Shown here piece by piece: positions 25,837-35,174 of a stretch of DNA of 64,000 nucleotides (the stretch's first letter is position 1; the number at the start of each line of letters is the position of its first letter). The notes below the pieces were generated by a model. It worked only from the letters and a program-made list of their open reading frames with translations, was not told where the DNA came from and ran no database searches. Source of the DNA: Solitalea longa (lineage in GTDB: Bacteria; Bacteroidota; Bacteroidia; Sphingobacteriales; Sphingobacteriaceae); contig NZ_PQVF01000008.1 of assembly GCF_002920915.1 (NCBI RefSeq), positions 62,001 to 126,000 of the forward strand, read 5' to 3'. The position numbers and the translations under genes are program-made.

Positions 25837-27756
25837 ATGAAGCTTGAGAAACATAAGTTGAAGCTATTTATAGCCTTATTCTTGTGCTTGATTCAATTTA
25901 TTGTAAAAGCGCAGGTTAAGTACTCAACCCAATCAAAACAAGCCATTAAGTTTTACGAACAGTCAGATACCTATCTTAATTCAAAAAACTATAATGGAGC
26001 CATCGAAGTTTTAAACAAGGCCATAGCAGAGGATAAATCATTTATCGATGCGTATCAACGCTTAGGTGATATCTATCGAATTTTAAAAATCAATGAAAAA
26101 GCCCGCGAAAATTACCTCCAGGTTATAACGATCTTCCCTGATTTTGCAAAACAGAACTACTATTTTTTAGGCGAGATTGAGCTTAAAAATGGGAATTATT
26201 CTGATGCTAAAAAATTCCTCGAAAAATTCATGATGTATGCTGATAAGCCTCAGCAGTTTATTCCAATGGCCAAAAAGCACCTTGCTGATAGCAAGTTTGC
26301 AATTGACGCTAAAAAACACCCGGTACCATTTACACCAAAAAACCTTGGAAATGCCATTAATACCGATGCCGACGAGTACCTTCCAAGCTTAACCGCCGAC
26401 GGAAAACAAATGATTTTTACCCGAAAGGAACATAACAACGAAGATTTTTATACCAGCCAATTTATTAATGATCAATGGACCCCAGCAGTAAAGCTGAGCG
26501 GAAATATTAATACACCTTATCTGAATGAAGGCGCTCAAAGTTTATCATCAGACGGTCAATATCTTTTATTAACCATCTGCAATGCTCCTGGTGGATTTGG
26601 GCGATGCGACCTCTATTATTCGCGTTTAGAAGGAAGTGAATGGGCTGCTCCGGTGAATATTGGTGCACCGGTGAATTCAGGTGCCTGGGAATCTCAACCT
26701 TGCCTGGCCTCTGATGGACGAACACTCTATTTTGCCAGCGACCGTAAAGGAGGACAAGGGAAAATTGATATTTGGAAATCCTATTTACAGGACGATGGTA
26801 CATGGACAGAACCGGAGAATCTCGGCCCAAATATTAATACACCCTATGATGAACAGTCTCCCTTTATTCACCCGGATAACGAGACGTTGTATTTTAGTTC
26901 TAATGGTTGGCCGGGAATGGGCAATAGTGATATCTACATTGCAAGAAAAAATGAAGATGGTTCATGGTCACAGGCCGAAAACGTAGGTTATCCAATAAAT
27001 ACGAATATGGACGATTTCTGCCTTGTAGTTACCGGAAATGGCAATAAAGGATATTTTTCAACAAATAACACAGCAGGAAAAGCGGGGCATGACCTTTATT
27101 CATTCGATATTCCTCAGGAACTAAAACCTAAGAACTTGACATTTATAAAAGGTTTTGTATTTGATGAAACTACAAAAGAAAATTTAGATGCGTTAGTAGA
27201 GGTTCAGAACCTTAAAACAGGAAAAACTGTTTACCGATCTGTATCTAACTCGGAGTCAGGACAGTTTTACGCCAGCTTGCCGCACGGGAACCAATATGCA
27301 ATGAATGTTTCGCGAGAGGGTTATTTATTTTATTCTGGATATTTCTCAACACTTGAAGCAAATAATACAAATGTTATTTGCCTTAAGGCCCCTTTGAAAG
27401 AAATTGCCGTAGGTGAAAAAATTGTATTAAAAAACATCTTTTTTGAAACAAACTCCTACAAATTAAGTTCTGAATCAATGATTGAACTGCAAAAAGTAAT
27501 AGCTTTTATGAAAAGTAACCCGAAAATTGCAATAGAAATTTCAGGTTATACAGATAATGTGGGTGAGGATCAGTCGAATCAGGTATTATCAGAAAACAGG
27601 GCTAAAGTAGTATATGGATATTTACTGCGATCTATCCCAAATCCTAAGCGGTTTACTTATAAAGGGTTTGGAGAAAGCCAGCCGATAGATACAAATGAAA
27701 CGCCGCAAGGCAAAGCAAATAACCGAAGAACTGAATTAAAAATTACGAGTATTTAA
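25837..27756 (+). CDS. OmpA-family protein with TPR and PD40 repeats
   Basis: A 639-aa envelope protein. It has a signal peptide (LFLCLIQFIVKAQ), TPR repeats (about 30-135), a PD40/WD40-like propeller (about 175-420, with repeated LYFASDRKGG- and IYIARKNEDG-type blades), a carboxypeptidase-regulatory-like fold (about 435-510) and a C-terminal OmpA peptidoglycan-binding domain (about 530-639, with ISGYTDNVGEDQSNQVLSE and GESQP). This Bacteroidota architecture links outer membrane to cell wall, and relatives serve gliding or type IX secretion (PorE-like); that role is not shown here. Two small genes follow. Confidence 0.88.
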   Translation: MKLEKHKLKLFIALFLCLIQFIVKAQVKYSTQSKQAIKFYEQSDTYLNSKNYNGAIEVLNKAIAEDKSFIDAYQRLGDIYRILKINEKARENYLQVITIFPDFAKQNYYFLGEIELKNGNYSDAKKFLEKFMMYADKPQQFIPMAKKHLADSKFAIDAKKHPVPFTPKNLGNAINTDADEYLPSLTADGKQMIFTRKEHNNEDFYTSQFINDQWTPAVKLSGNINTPYLNEGAQSLSSDGQYLLLTICNAPGGFGRCDLYYSRLEGSEWAAPVNIGAPVNSGAWESQPCLASDGRTLYFASDRKGGQGKIDIWKSYLQDDGTWTEPENLGPNINTPYDEQSPFIHPDNETLYFSSNGWPGMGNSDIYIARKNEDGSWSQAENVGYPINTNMDDFCLVVTGNGNKGYFSTNNTAGKAGHDLYSFDIPQELKPKNLTFIKGFVFDETTKENLDALVEVQNLKTGKTVYRSVSNSESGQFYASLPHGNQYAMNVSREGYLFYSGYFSTLEANNTNVICLKAPLKEIAVGEKIVLKNIFFETNSYKLSSESMIELQKVIAFMKSNPKIAIEISGYTDNVGEDQSNQVLSENRAKVVYGYLLRSIPNPKRFTYKGFGESQPIDTNETPQGKANNRRTELKITSI

Positions 27757-27770
27757 AATTTAACCTCTTT

Positions 27771-28205
27771 ATGCAATCACAAAATTACTCCAACCACAGC
27801 CAAATCGTTAAAGGTTACCATGGCTTATTGTTAATATTACTGGTGGCCGGATTTGTTGGCTCCATTGTTAATCTTGTTGGATCATTTAATGAACATGGCA
27901 ATTTATATAGTGCTTCCCTAATACTGCTGCTATTTATTTGTTCATTGTTAATTTTCTATTACCTGCGGACATTTGCCTTAAGGGCCCAGGATAGGGCAAT
28001 AAGAGCTGAAGAAAGTCTTCGGCATTTTGCTTTAACCGGAAAACTTTTAGACTCTCGACTTCGAATGGGGCAAATTATTGCCTTACGCTTTGCACCTGAT
28101 GAAGAACTAGTTGAACTAACCCAAAAAGCCATTAATGAGCATCTAAGTAATAAACAGATCAAACAACTAATTAAAAACTGGAAAGGTGATTACCATAGGG
28201 TTTAA
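27771..28205 (+). CDS. DUF6526 family membrane protein
   Basis: A 144-aa protein with two membrane segments (about 16-36 and 44-65) and a cytosolic helical tail containing RAQDRAIRAEESLRHF and RLRMGQIIALRFAPDEEL, features of DUF6526. Function unknown. It starts 14 nt after the OmpA-type gene and ends 5 nt before the DCC-type gene, so the three may be cotranscribed. Confidence 0.8.
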   Translation: MQSQNYSNHSQIVKGYHGLLLILLVAGFVGSIVNLVGSFNEHGNLYSASLILLLFICSLLIFYYLRTFALRAQDRAIRAEESLRHFALTGKLLDSRLRMGQIIALRFAPDEELVELTQKAINEHLSNKQIKQLIKNWKGDYHRV

Positions 28206-28210
28206 ACGGT

Positions 28211-28615
28211 ATGGCTAATAAGGATCTGATTGTTTTGTTTGACGGGGTATGTAATTTATGTAATACTACCGTACAGTTTATCATCAAAAATGATCCTAAA
28301 GGGAAGTTTAAATTTGCAGCTCTTCAATCAGCGGCAGGACAAGAATTCCTTGAAAAATTCAACCTTCAAAAGCAATATTTAAACACATTTATTTTGATTG
28401 AAAACAACACACCCCGATTGAAATCAACCGGGGTGTGTTATGTTGTAAAAAATCTTAACGGTCTGTTTCCTCTGCTGTTTATTTGTATTTTGATACCAAC
28501 CTTTATCAGAGATTGGATTTATGATTTAATAGCAAAGAACAGATATAAATGGTTTGGTAAACAGGAAAGCTGTTTAATTCCCAGTCCCGAACTTTTATCG
28601 AGGTTTCTCAATTAA
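28211..28615 (+). CDS. DCC family thiol-disulfide oxidoreductase-like protein (DUF393)
   Basis: A 134-aa protein with the N-terminal signature LFDGVCNLCN (Asp and CxxC), a fold related to thioredoxin, and a C-terminal hydrophobic stretch (LLFICILIPTFIRDWIYDLIA) that may lie at the membrane. The family is predicted to act in thiol redox, but substrates are unknown. It is last in the OmpA-DUF6526 run and converges on recQ with only 5 bp between stop codons. Confidence 0.87.
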   Translation: MANKDLIVLFDGVCNLCNTTVQFIIKNDPKGKFKFAALQSAAGQEFLEKFNLQKQYLNTFILIENNTPRLKSTGVCYVVKNLNGLFPLLFICILIPTFIRDWIYDLIAKNRYKWFGKQESCLIPSPELLSRFLN

Positions 28616-28620
28616 TCCAA

Positions 28621-30810
28621 TTAGTTACCCAGTTCAGATAAAAACTTGATACGCATTAATTGAATTTCTTCTCTTGAATAATCCTCTTCACCTAATTCGG
28701 CTAAAGCTAAATCGATCGAGTCTTCTTCAGCAGCTTTAAAATAGTCAAAAACTTCGTCCTGACGATCCTCATCTATCACATCATCTATATAATAGTCTAA
28801 GTTCAATTTAGTGCCTGATAAAACGATACTTTCAATTTCCTGGATCAATCCGGGCATACCTAAACCTTTAGAGGAAGCAATGTCATCCAGTGGAATCTGA
28901 CGATCTATATTTTGAATAATTGATACCTTTAAGCTCGATTTGTTCACAGTTGATTTAACTACCATATCCTGAGGACGGTCAATATCATTATCCTCCACAT
29001 ATTTTTTAATTAATTCAACAAACGGAGCTCCATAGCGCATCGCCTTCCCATTTCCAACTCCGGATATCTGCTTTAACTCTTCAAGATTTACAGGGTACTG
29101 ACTGGCCATTTCTTCAAGAGAAGGATCCTGAAACACGACAAATGGTGGTATGTTTTTTTGTTTTGCCGTTTTCTTACGAAGTTCTTTTAAATAACCAAGG
29201 AGTGTATCATCCAAAGCTCCGCCTCCGGCTTTAATATCATCTTCTTCAGTAGTCTGAACTTTGTCAAAATCCGTATTAATACTAAATCGAATGGAGTAAG
29301 GAGCCTCAATAAATGATTTACCAGACTTGGTAAGTTTTAAAATTCCGTAGCTATCAATATCCTTTACTAAAAAGTTATGAATAACCGCCTGACGAACAAC
29401 TGATTTCCAAACAACTGCTCCCCTTTCCTTTCCTGATCCGAATTCCTCAAGCTTATCATGGCTGAAAGTATTCATTTCGGCATCTTCCCGCCCAGCAAGA
29501 ATATTTACAATATGCTCTGCATCAAAGTTTTCCTTTAGTTTCTGAATAAGCTTTAATAAAGCTAAAAGATCATATTCTGCTTCAAAACGCTCTTTGGGAT
29601 GTCTACAGTTGTCGCACATACTTGAGCAACCCTGTTCGTTGAAACTTTCGCCGAAATAATGCAGGATTTGCTTTCTACGACACACCGATGACTCGGCATA
29701 ATCAATTACTTCATTTAAAATCTGGGTGCCAATTTCACGCTCCGAAACCGGCTTGTCTTTCATGAACTTCGCCAGTTTATCAATGTCTTTTTGATCATAA
29801 AACGCTATACAACTCCCTTCACCTCCATCACGACCGGCACGTCCAGTTTCCTGATAGTACCCCTCCATACTTTTGGGCATATCATAATGAATTACGAAAC
29901 GAACATCGGGCTTGTCAATACCCATACCAAATGCTATGGTAGCCACAATCACCTGCACGTCTTCCATTAAGAATCTATCCTGCGTAGTCGCCCTGGTGTT
30001 TGCATCTAATCCCGCATGATATGGTAATGATGGAATTCCATTAATATTAAGCGTTTCGGCAACTTCTTCAACTTTTTTACGACTCAGGCAATAAATAATA
30101 CCGCCCTTACCGTTTTGAGCACGAATGTATTTGATGATTTCTTTTAATTCATTCTTTTTAGGACGAATTTCATAATACAGATTAGTCCTGTTAAAGGAAG
30201 ATTTAAAGACCACTGCATTTTGCATCTGCAGGTTCTTCTGAATATCTTGCTGAACCTTAGGTGTGGCAGTAGCTGTTAAAGCTATAATTGGAATATTTTC
30301 ACCTAACTGTCCAATAATTTGACGGATTTTTCGGTATTCAGGTCTAAAATCATGACCCCATTCAGAAATACAGTGAGCCTCGTCAACAGCAACGAATGAA
30401 ACTTTAATATCCCTTAAAAAATCAATATTGTCCTGTTTCGAAAGTGACTCCGGTGCCACATATAATAACTTTGTCTCTCCTGCTATAACATCTTGTTTTA
30501 CCTTGGCGGTTTCAGTTTTATTTAATGATGAATTTAAGAAATGGGCTATTGAATCTGAACTTCCAAAGGCTCGTAATTGATCGACCTGATTTTTCATCAA
30601 TGCAATCAGTGGCGAAATTACGATTGCGGTGCCTTCGCTCATTAATGCTGGCAACTGATAACACATGGATTTACCTCCACCTGTAGGCATAATCACGAAT
30701 GTATCATTCCCTGAAAGTATGCTGGTGATGATTGCTTCCTGCTCTCCTTTAAATTTTTCAAACCCAAAAAAATTGTGCAAGTTATCAAACAGCGACTTTT
30801 TTATCTCCAT
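28621..30810 (-). CDS. recQ: ATP-dependent DNA helicase RecQ
   Basis: A 3'-5' DNA helicase in recombination and fork repair. The 729-aa protein has Walker A MPTGGGKSMCYQLPA, DEAH box VDEAHCISEWGHDFR, the RecQ-C-terminal zinc knuckle (CRRKQILHYFGE, CSSMCDNC), the winged helix, and an HRDC domain (about 520-600, PPFVVFQDPSLEEM). An acidic tail of about 120 residues follows HRDC, longer than in E. coli RecQ; similar tails occur in other Bacteroidota. It is leftward and divergent from manC with a 537-bp spacer. Confidence 0.94.
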   Translation of the reverse strand: MEIKKSLFDNLHNFFGFEKFKGEQEAIITSILSGNDTFVIMPTGGGKSMCYQLPALMSEGTAIVISPLIALMKNQVDQLRAFGSSDSIAHFLNSSLNKTETAKVKQDVIAGETKLLYVAPESLSKQDNIDFLRDIKVSFVAVDEAHCISEWGHDFRPEYRKIRQIIGQLGENIPIIALTATATPKVQQDIQKNLQMQNAVVFKSSFNRTNLYYEIRPKKNELKEIIKYIRAQNGKGGIIYCLSRKKVEEVAETLNINGIPSLPYHAGLDANTRATTQDRFLMEDVQVIVATIAFGMGIDKPDVRFVIHYDMPKSMEGYYQETGRAGRDGGEGSCIAFYDQKDIDKLAKFMKDKPVSEREIGTQILNEVIDYAESSVCRRKQILHYFGESFNEQGCSSMCDNCRHPKERFEAEYDLLALLKLIQKLKENFDAEHIVNILAGREDAEMNTFSHDKLEEFGSGKERGAVVWKSVVRQAVIHNFLVKDIDSYGILKLTKSGKSFIEAPYSIRFSINTDFDKVQTTEEDDIKAGGGALDDTLLGYLKELRKKTAKQKNIPPFVVFQDPSLEEMASQYPVNLEELKQISGVGNGKAMRYGAPFVELIKKYVEDNDIDRPQDMVVKSTVNKSSLKVSIIQNIDRQIPLDDIASSKGLGMPGLIQEIESIVLSGTKLNLDYYIDDVIDEDRQDEVFDYFKAAEEDSIDLALAELGEEDYSREEIQLMRIKFLSELGN

Positions 30811-30850
30811 TATTCGAGAAAAAATTAAGTAAGGTTATGGTTTGGATTAG

Positions 30851-30879
30851 TTTGTTAAATTAAAAATAACATAATTTTG
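30851..30879 (+). promoter_or_regulatory. Orphan rightward promoter
   Basis: TTTG, 17-nt spacer and TAATTTTG followed by C: the best complete Bacteroidota-type promoter in the window, yet no gene starts within 460 nt. Confidence 0.5.
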
Positions 30880-31032
30880 CAATAATAAAACACCCGGTAT
30901 TCAAATCTTTAAACAACTGCAAGTATTATAAAAGAACGCTTCGATTGAAGCTGATGTTTTATTAGAATTGCAAATTTACATAAATAAGGCCGTTGAAACA
31001 ATCGTTAGTATCATTCTAAAGTCAAAAGGTCG

Positions 31033-31048
31033 CTTGATTTAAATCAAG
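31033..31048. promoter_or_regulatory. FNR/CRP-family operator candidate
   Basis: The 16-bp perfect palindrome CTTGATTTAAATCAAG contains TTGATTTAAATCAA, an exact match to the TTGATNNNNATCAA FNR consensus of proteobacteria. Whether this organism's FNR-like protein uses that site is unknown. Confidence 0.5.
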
Positions 31049-31347
31049 TTTGCTAAGGTTTCTATAAATTCTACCTCACTCTTCGGATTAATTGAAATTA
31101 TTTACCCTATTTATCTGTATACGGTCAAAAACCTAGCACAATGATGAAAACAAATGAAAACTTTTATAACTTGCGAGTCATTGATATTATGAATTGTCAT
31201 CAGACATTGTAACCTATTAATATCTTGTAATAAAGTTAGGTACAATATTTTCACGTTTTTAAACAGAATAAACACGCAGGTATCATTCAACTTTATGAAC
31301 CGAAAGGGATTAACGCAGAATGATTAATACACGTGTAACAAATTAGA

Positions 31348-32439
31348 ATGGAAAACAATAATCATTACGTTGTAATTATGGCTGGCGGCGTTGGAAGCCG
31401 TTTTTGGCCAGTTAGCAGAAGCAATTTCCCAAAGCAATTTATTGATATACTTGGCACCGGAAAAACACTAATTCAACAAACCTTTAATCGTTTTAAAGAT
31501 ATCTGCCCTCCCGAAAATATATATTTTGTCACAAATGAAAATTACCGCTCTATAATTAAGGATCAATTACCGGAAGCCCTGAATGAAAATATTTTGGGAG
31601 AGCCTGTAATGCGTAATACAGCGCCATGTATTGCTTATGCCTGCCATAAAATTGCAAAAAAGAATCCTAACGCATCAATTGTAATAGCTCCTTCCGATCA
31701 TCTTATATTGCAGGAAGATGCCTTTAAAGAGGCTATTCGCGAATCATTAGAACTTACAGAAAAAAATGATTTTCTAATCACCTTAGGAATTGTTCCTAGC
31801 AGACCGGATACAGGTTATGGTTATATTCAATACAAGAATTCATCTCCTTTCGATAATTTTTATAAGGTAAAAACCTTTACCGAAAAGCCTGATCTTGAAC
31901 TCGCCAAAACGTTTATTGCCAGTGGTGATTTTCTATGGAATGCGGGTATTTTTGTTTGGAACGCCAACTCTATCTTAAGAGCTTTTGAAAAGCATTTACC
32001 TGAAATCAATGAAATTTTTGTTGAAGGGAAAATATATTTTAACACTGTTAAGGAAATCGATTTCATTAAAACCGCCTATATGAGATGTAAAAACATCTCA
32101 ATAGATTACGGGGTGATGGAGAAAGCCGAAAATGTATATGTACGACCTAGTGAATTTGGATGGAGCGATTTGGGAACCTGGGCATCGGTTTATGATGTTA
32201 AAAAAGATAAAGATTATGTTGGTAATGTCATCATTGATTCAAAGAAGGTGGTAATGTATGATTCAGCCAATTGCATAGTTAGAACACCGGCGAATAAACT
32301 GGTGGTTTTACAAGGTTTGGACGGTTATATTGTGGTTGAGTCTGATGATGTACTGATGATTTGCAAAAAATCAGAAGAGCAGGAAGTAAAACAAATTGTT
32401 GCTGATATAAAGCAAAACTTTGGCGAAAAGTACCTTTAA
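31348..32439 (+). CDS. manC: Mannose-1-phosphate guanylyltransferase
   Basis: Makes GDP-mannose from GTP and mannose-1-phosphate for glycans. The 363-aa single-domain enzyme has the nucleotidyltransferase motif MAGGVGSRFWPVSRSNFPKQF (about 11-31), the sugar-binding FTEKPD segment and the WNAGIFVW motif. It lacks the C-terminal phosphomannose isomerase domain of bifunctional enzymes. The long divergent spacer upstream contains an FNR-like site. A strong two-way terminator follows. Confidence 0.93.
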   Translation: MENNNHYVVIMAGGVGSRFWPVSRSNFPKQFIDILGTGKTLIQQTFNRFKDICPPENIYFVTNENYRSIIKDQLPEALNENILGEPVMRNTAPCIAYACHKIAKKNPNASIVIAPSDHLILQEDAFKEAIRESLELTEKNDFLITLGIVPSRPDTGYGYIQYKNSSPFDNFYKVKTFTEKPDLELAKTFIASGDFLWNAGIFVWNANSILRAFEKHLPEINEIFVEGKIYFNTVKEIDFIKTAYMRCKNISIDYGVMEKAENVYVRPSEFGWSDLGTWASVYDVKKDKDYVGNVIIDSKKVVMYDSANCIVRTPANKLVVLQGLDGYIVVESDDVLMICKKSEEQEVKQIVADIKQNFGEKYL

Positions 32440-32459
32440 TAAGATTGAATACTTTAAAT

Positions 32460-32500
32460 AACAAAGCCGCTCAAATTAAGAACTTGAGCGGCTTTGTTGT
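32460..32500. terminator. Bidirectional terminator manC/RluA-type gene
   Basis: A perfect 14-bp stem (32461-32474 with 32484-32497) with a 9-nt loop lies between the convergent genes. Confidence 0.92.
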
Positions 32501-32512
32501 GTTATTAAAACC

Positions 32513-33232
32513 TTATGCATCAAACTTATCAAGCAACTTTAAAAGTGTTGCAAAATCCTTAGGATAAGCTGCTGTTATGGTTATTTCCTGTTCATTGAGC
32601 AGTTTAAAGCTTACCTCGTACGCATGAAGAGCAAAACGACGGATTAAGGGTTGTTCCACTTCATCTTTGGACAAACGGTAGCCTTTTTTAAACGAGGAGA
32701 GCATTGGATATCTGCCTCCGTACATTTCATCAGCTACAATAGAAGCCCTTTGAGTAGCTAAATGAATACGAATCTGGTGCATTCTACCGGTTTTTGGTTG
32801 GCACTCAACCAAGGTAAAATGCTTATAGAATTTAATGGAATTGAAAATAGTTTCAGCTCTTTTACCTTCGTACTTATCAATTACAACATTACCTTTTCCA
32901 AGATTGGCAATTGGCAAATCCACCAATTTATCTTCAAAAGCATGCGTACCATCAATTACAGCATGATAAACCTTTTTCACCTGCCGATGCTCAAACTGCA
33001 TAGAGATTGAACGATAGCTTTCAGGTGTTTTAGCAAAGATCAATGCTCCGGAAGTTTCCTTATCTAAACGATGGCATATTTGGGCATCATCCCAATAACT
33101 TTTCGCCAATCGCAACATATTAACCTCGCCCCCACTTCGTTCATCAACCGATGCTATTAATGGAGGTTTGTTAACTATTATTACTTCATCGTTTTCAAAA
33201 AGTATAAGGTCTTTAAAAGAAGGTAATTTCAT
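32513..33232 (-). CDS. RluA-family pseudouridine synthase
   Basis: Isomerises uridine to pseudouridine in rRNA or tRNA. The 239-aa protein carries the catalytic motif HRLDKETSGALIFAK with the nucleophilic Asp, preceded by VNKPP and followed by GRMHQIRIHLA. There is no N-terminal S4 domain, so it is a short RluA/RluC-like form; the target nucleotide cannot be told. The -7 box TACTTTTG (33274-33267) gives a leader of about 30 nt. Confidence 0.88.
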   Translation of the reverse strand: MKLPSFKDLILFENDEVIIVNKPPLIASVDERSGGEVNMLRLAKSYWDDAQICHRLDKETSGALIFAKTPESYRSISMQFEHRQVKKVYHAVIDGTHAFEDKLVDLPIANLGKGNVVIDKYEGKRAETIFNSIKFYKHFTLVECQPKTGRMHQIRIHLATQRASIVADEMYGGRYPMLSSFKKGYRLSKDEVEQPLIRRFALHAYEVSFKLLNEQEITITAAYPKDFATLLKLLDKFDA

Positions 33233-33266
33233 GCAATGATTTTGTCGGTATTTAATTTAAAGTCGA

Positions 33267-33274
33267 CAAAAGTA
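33267..33274 (-). promoter_or_regulatory. -7 box of the RluA-type gene
   Basis: TACTTTTG on the minus strand, a perfect TAnnTTTG match 34 nt before the ATG. Confidence 0.5.
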
Positions 33275-33352
33275 GTAAAAAGAAAATAGCTATCAGCACT
33301 TGACTTATAGCTATTAGTAGAAGAGTTTAGAGAAAAACGGTTCGTAAATCTA

Positions 33353-34390
33353 TTATCCTTTTCTAAGTGTGAATCCAAAAGTGGTTCCTATTCCAATACT
33401 GCTTCTAACATTAATCGTTTGACTATGGGCTTCTATAATGTGTTTAACAATTGCTAAACCTAAGCCCGTACCTCCCTCCGTTCTTGAACGACTTCTATCA
33501 ACTCTATAAAAGCGTTCAAATAATCGTGGAAGATTTTCAGGTTCTACACCGATGCCATCATCTGTAATTTCCACAAGGATGTTTTCATCCATGTCATAAA
33601 GGCCAACAGTGATTGCTCCTCCATTATTTCCATATTTAATTGAGTTGGAAACCAGATTAACCAAAACCTGTCGTATACGCGATTTATCTGCCTCTACAAT
33701 AAACGGAAAATCAGAGCCATCCTTAAATCCAAATGAAATGTTCTTATCATGGGCCATAAACTCCATTGAATCAAGCACGTCTTTTACCAGGTCATGAATA
33801 TCAAATGTTTCGACTTCCATGGTAAGATAGCCTGATTCCAGCTGTGATATCGATTCAAGATCTTCCACTAAAGCCGCTAAACGATCCGTACTTCGGGCCG
33901 CCTTGTTAAGAAAATGCAAATTAACTTCCGCATCATCCATGGCTCCATCCAATAATGTATTAATATAACCCTGAATGTTGAAAATAGGTGTTTTTAGCTC
34001 GTGAGAAACATTTCCTAAAAATTCCTTTCTAAAGGTTTCATTTTGCTTGAGCTGCTCTATTTCAACGGTTTGATCCTGGGCCCAAGTCAAAACATCCTTT
34101 GTAACTCCAGCAATAGGATCTTCTCCTGAACTAAAAAGTGGTGGAAAAATTGGATCACTTTTTCCTGTTTTCAGATGATGAATATTCTTATAGATCAGTT
34201 TGATCTTACGGTAAATGAAAAATTCGAGCGCATACAGTGTTAATACAAATGAAACGCAGAAATTTAATACGATCTCAAGGATAACCTCCAGAAAAGTGGA
34301 TTTAAAGAGTAATGAAATAAGCCCTACAACGCAAGATAAAATGGTAGCGGTTAAAAAAGCAATAATGCGGGGCGTTGGGTTTTTAATCAT
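33353..34390 (-). CDS. Sensor histidine kinase, PhoR-like
   Basis: A 345-aa membrane kinase with two adjacent membrane segments (about 8-29 and 33-57), no sizeable extracytoplasmic domain, a short linker, a HisKA domain with phosphoacceptor H130 (NVSHELKTP) and an HATPase domain (N box NLVSNSIKYG, G1 DDGIGV, G2 GTGLGLAIV). It overlaps the preceding response regulator gene by 4 nt, so they are a cognate pair. The layout resembles PhoR, but the signal is unproven. No phosphate genes lie nearby. Confidence 0.92.
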   Translation of the reverse strand: MIKNPTPRIIAFLTATILSCVVGLISLLFKSTFLEVILEIVLNFCVSFVLTLYALEFFIYRKIKLIYKNIHHLKTGKSDPIFPPLFSSGEDPIAGVTKDVLTWAQDQTVEIEQLKQNETFRKEFLGNVSHELKTPIFNIQGYINTLLDGAMDDAEVNLHFLNKAARSTDRLAALVEDLESISQLESGYLTMEVETFDIHDLVKDVLDSMEFMAHDKNISFGFKDGSDFPFIVEADKSRIRQVLVNLVSNSIKYGNNGGAITVGLYDMDENILVEITDDGIGVEPENLPRLFERFYRVDRSRSRTEGGTGLGLAIVKHIIEAHSQTINVRSSIGIGTTFGFTLRKG

Positions 34391-35088
34391 AGTTCAAATT
34401 TGTATCCAACTCCTTTTACGGTGGTCACATAAGAATCGCCTAATTTTTCTCTTAGTTTTCTAATGTGTACATCAATTGTTCGATTGGTCACCACTACAGA
34501 GTCTTCCCAAATATTTTTAAGGATGATTTCGCGAGTGTAGACTTTACCGGGCTTGGAAGCTAATAGATACAATAGTTCGAATTCTTTTTTAGCCAGAATA
34601 ACCTTTTTACCCTGTTGATAAACAACAAATGCTTCGCGGTCAATTACCAAATCACCAATTTCAATTTTGTTCTCATAGGTGTCATCTGAATAAACATTGC
34701 GGCGTAAAATGGCATTTATCCTGCTAATCAGAGCACGGGGTTTTATTGGTTTTGCAATGTAATCGTCCGCTCCTACATTAAAGCCGGCAATTTCCGAATA
34801 TTCTTCGCTACGAGCGGTTAAAAACACCATGAACGTATTTTTAAATTCCGGCATGCTCCGCATTAAACGGCAAGCTTCTATCCCATCCATTTTTGGCATC
34901 ATAATATCCAAAATAATTAAATCGGGCATTACCTTTTTTGCTATGGTTACTGCTTCCTGGCCGTTGTTAGCTAAAAAAACCTGGTAACCTTCTTTCTTTA
35001 AGTTGTATTCAATTAATTCTAAAATATCCGGTTCGTCGTCAACAATTAGAATTTTCTGCTTCGGTGTAGTCATATTTGAATTTTCCAT
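34387..35088 (-). CDS. OmpR/PhoB-family response regulator
   Basis: A 233-aa regulator with a receiver domain (about 12-128; acidic residues in VDDEP, phosphoacceptor D61 in ILDIMMPKMDG, conserved K in IAKPI) and a C-terminal winged helix (about 140-233, ending VTTVKGVGYKFEL). It is first in a two-gene operon with the histidine kinase. Targets are unknown. ATG at 35088 is used, although the ATG five codons later is equally possible. Confidence 0.92.
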   Translation of the reverse strand: MENSNMTTPKQKILIVDDEPDILELIEYNLKKEGYQVFLANNGQEAVTIAKKVMPDLIILDIMMPKMDGIEACRLMRSMPEFKNTFMVFLTARSEEYSEIAGFNVGADDYIAKPIKPRALISRINAILRRNVYSDDTYENKIEIGDLVIDREAFVVYQQGKKVILAKKEFELLYLLASKPGKVYTREIILKNIWEDSVVVTNRTIDVHIRKLREKLGDSYVTTVKGVGYKFEL

Positions 35089-35174
35089 AAAAGTAAATTG
35101 CTAATTGAATGAATTTGTTAATCCTATATTAAGAATTTGTTAAGAAGTAAAAAAGAGTTAATATCAGATAGTTA

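Larger units (their letters stand above)
30811..31347. other. Long recQ-manC intergenic region with an orphan promoter and FNR-type box
   Basis: No convincing gene is seen in 537 bp. A rightward promoter-like pair (TTTG at 30851-30854, 17 nt, TAATTTTG at 30872-30879) lies 470 nt before manC. A perfect FNR-type palindrome lies at 31034-31047. A 23-codon frame at 31141-31212 is probably chance. A long manC leader or a small RNA is possible. Confidence 0.55.

Noticed and set aside
26507-26830. Antisense 107-codon frame within the OmpA/PD40 gene
   Set aside because: Shadow of a well-supported gene; no independent start signals or domain.
31141-31212. 23-codon frame with ATG ATG start in the recQ-manC gap
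   Set aside because: No ribosome binding site or conserved features; expected by chance. Kept only as part of the finding on that gap.
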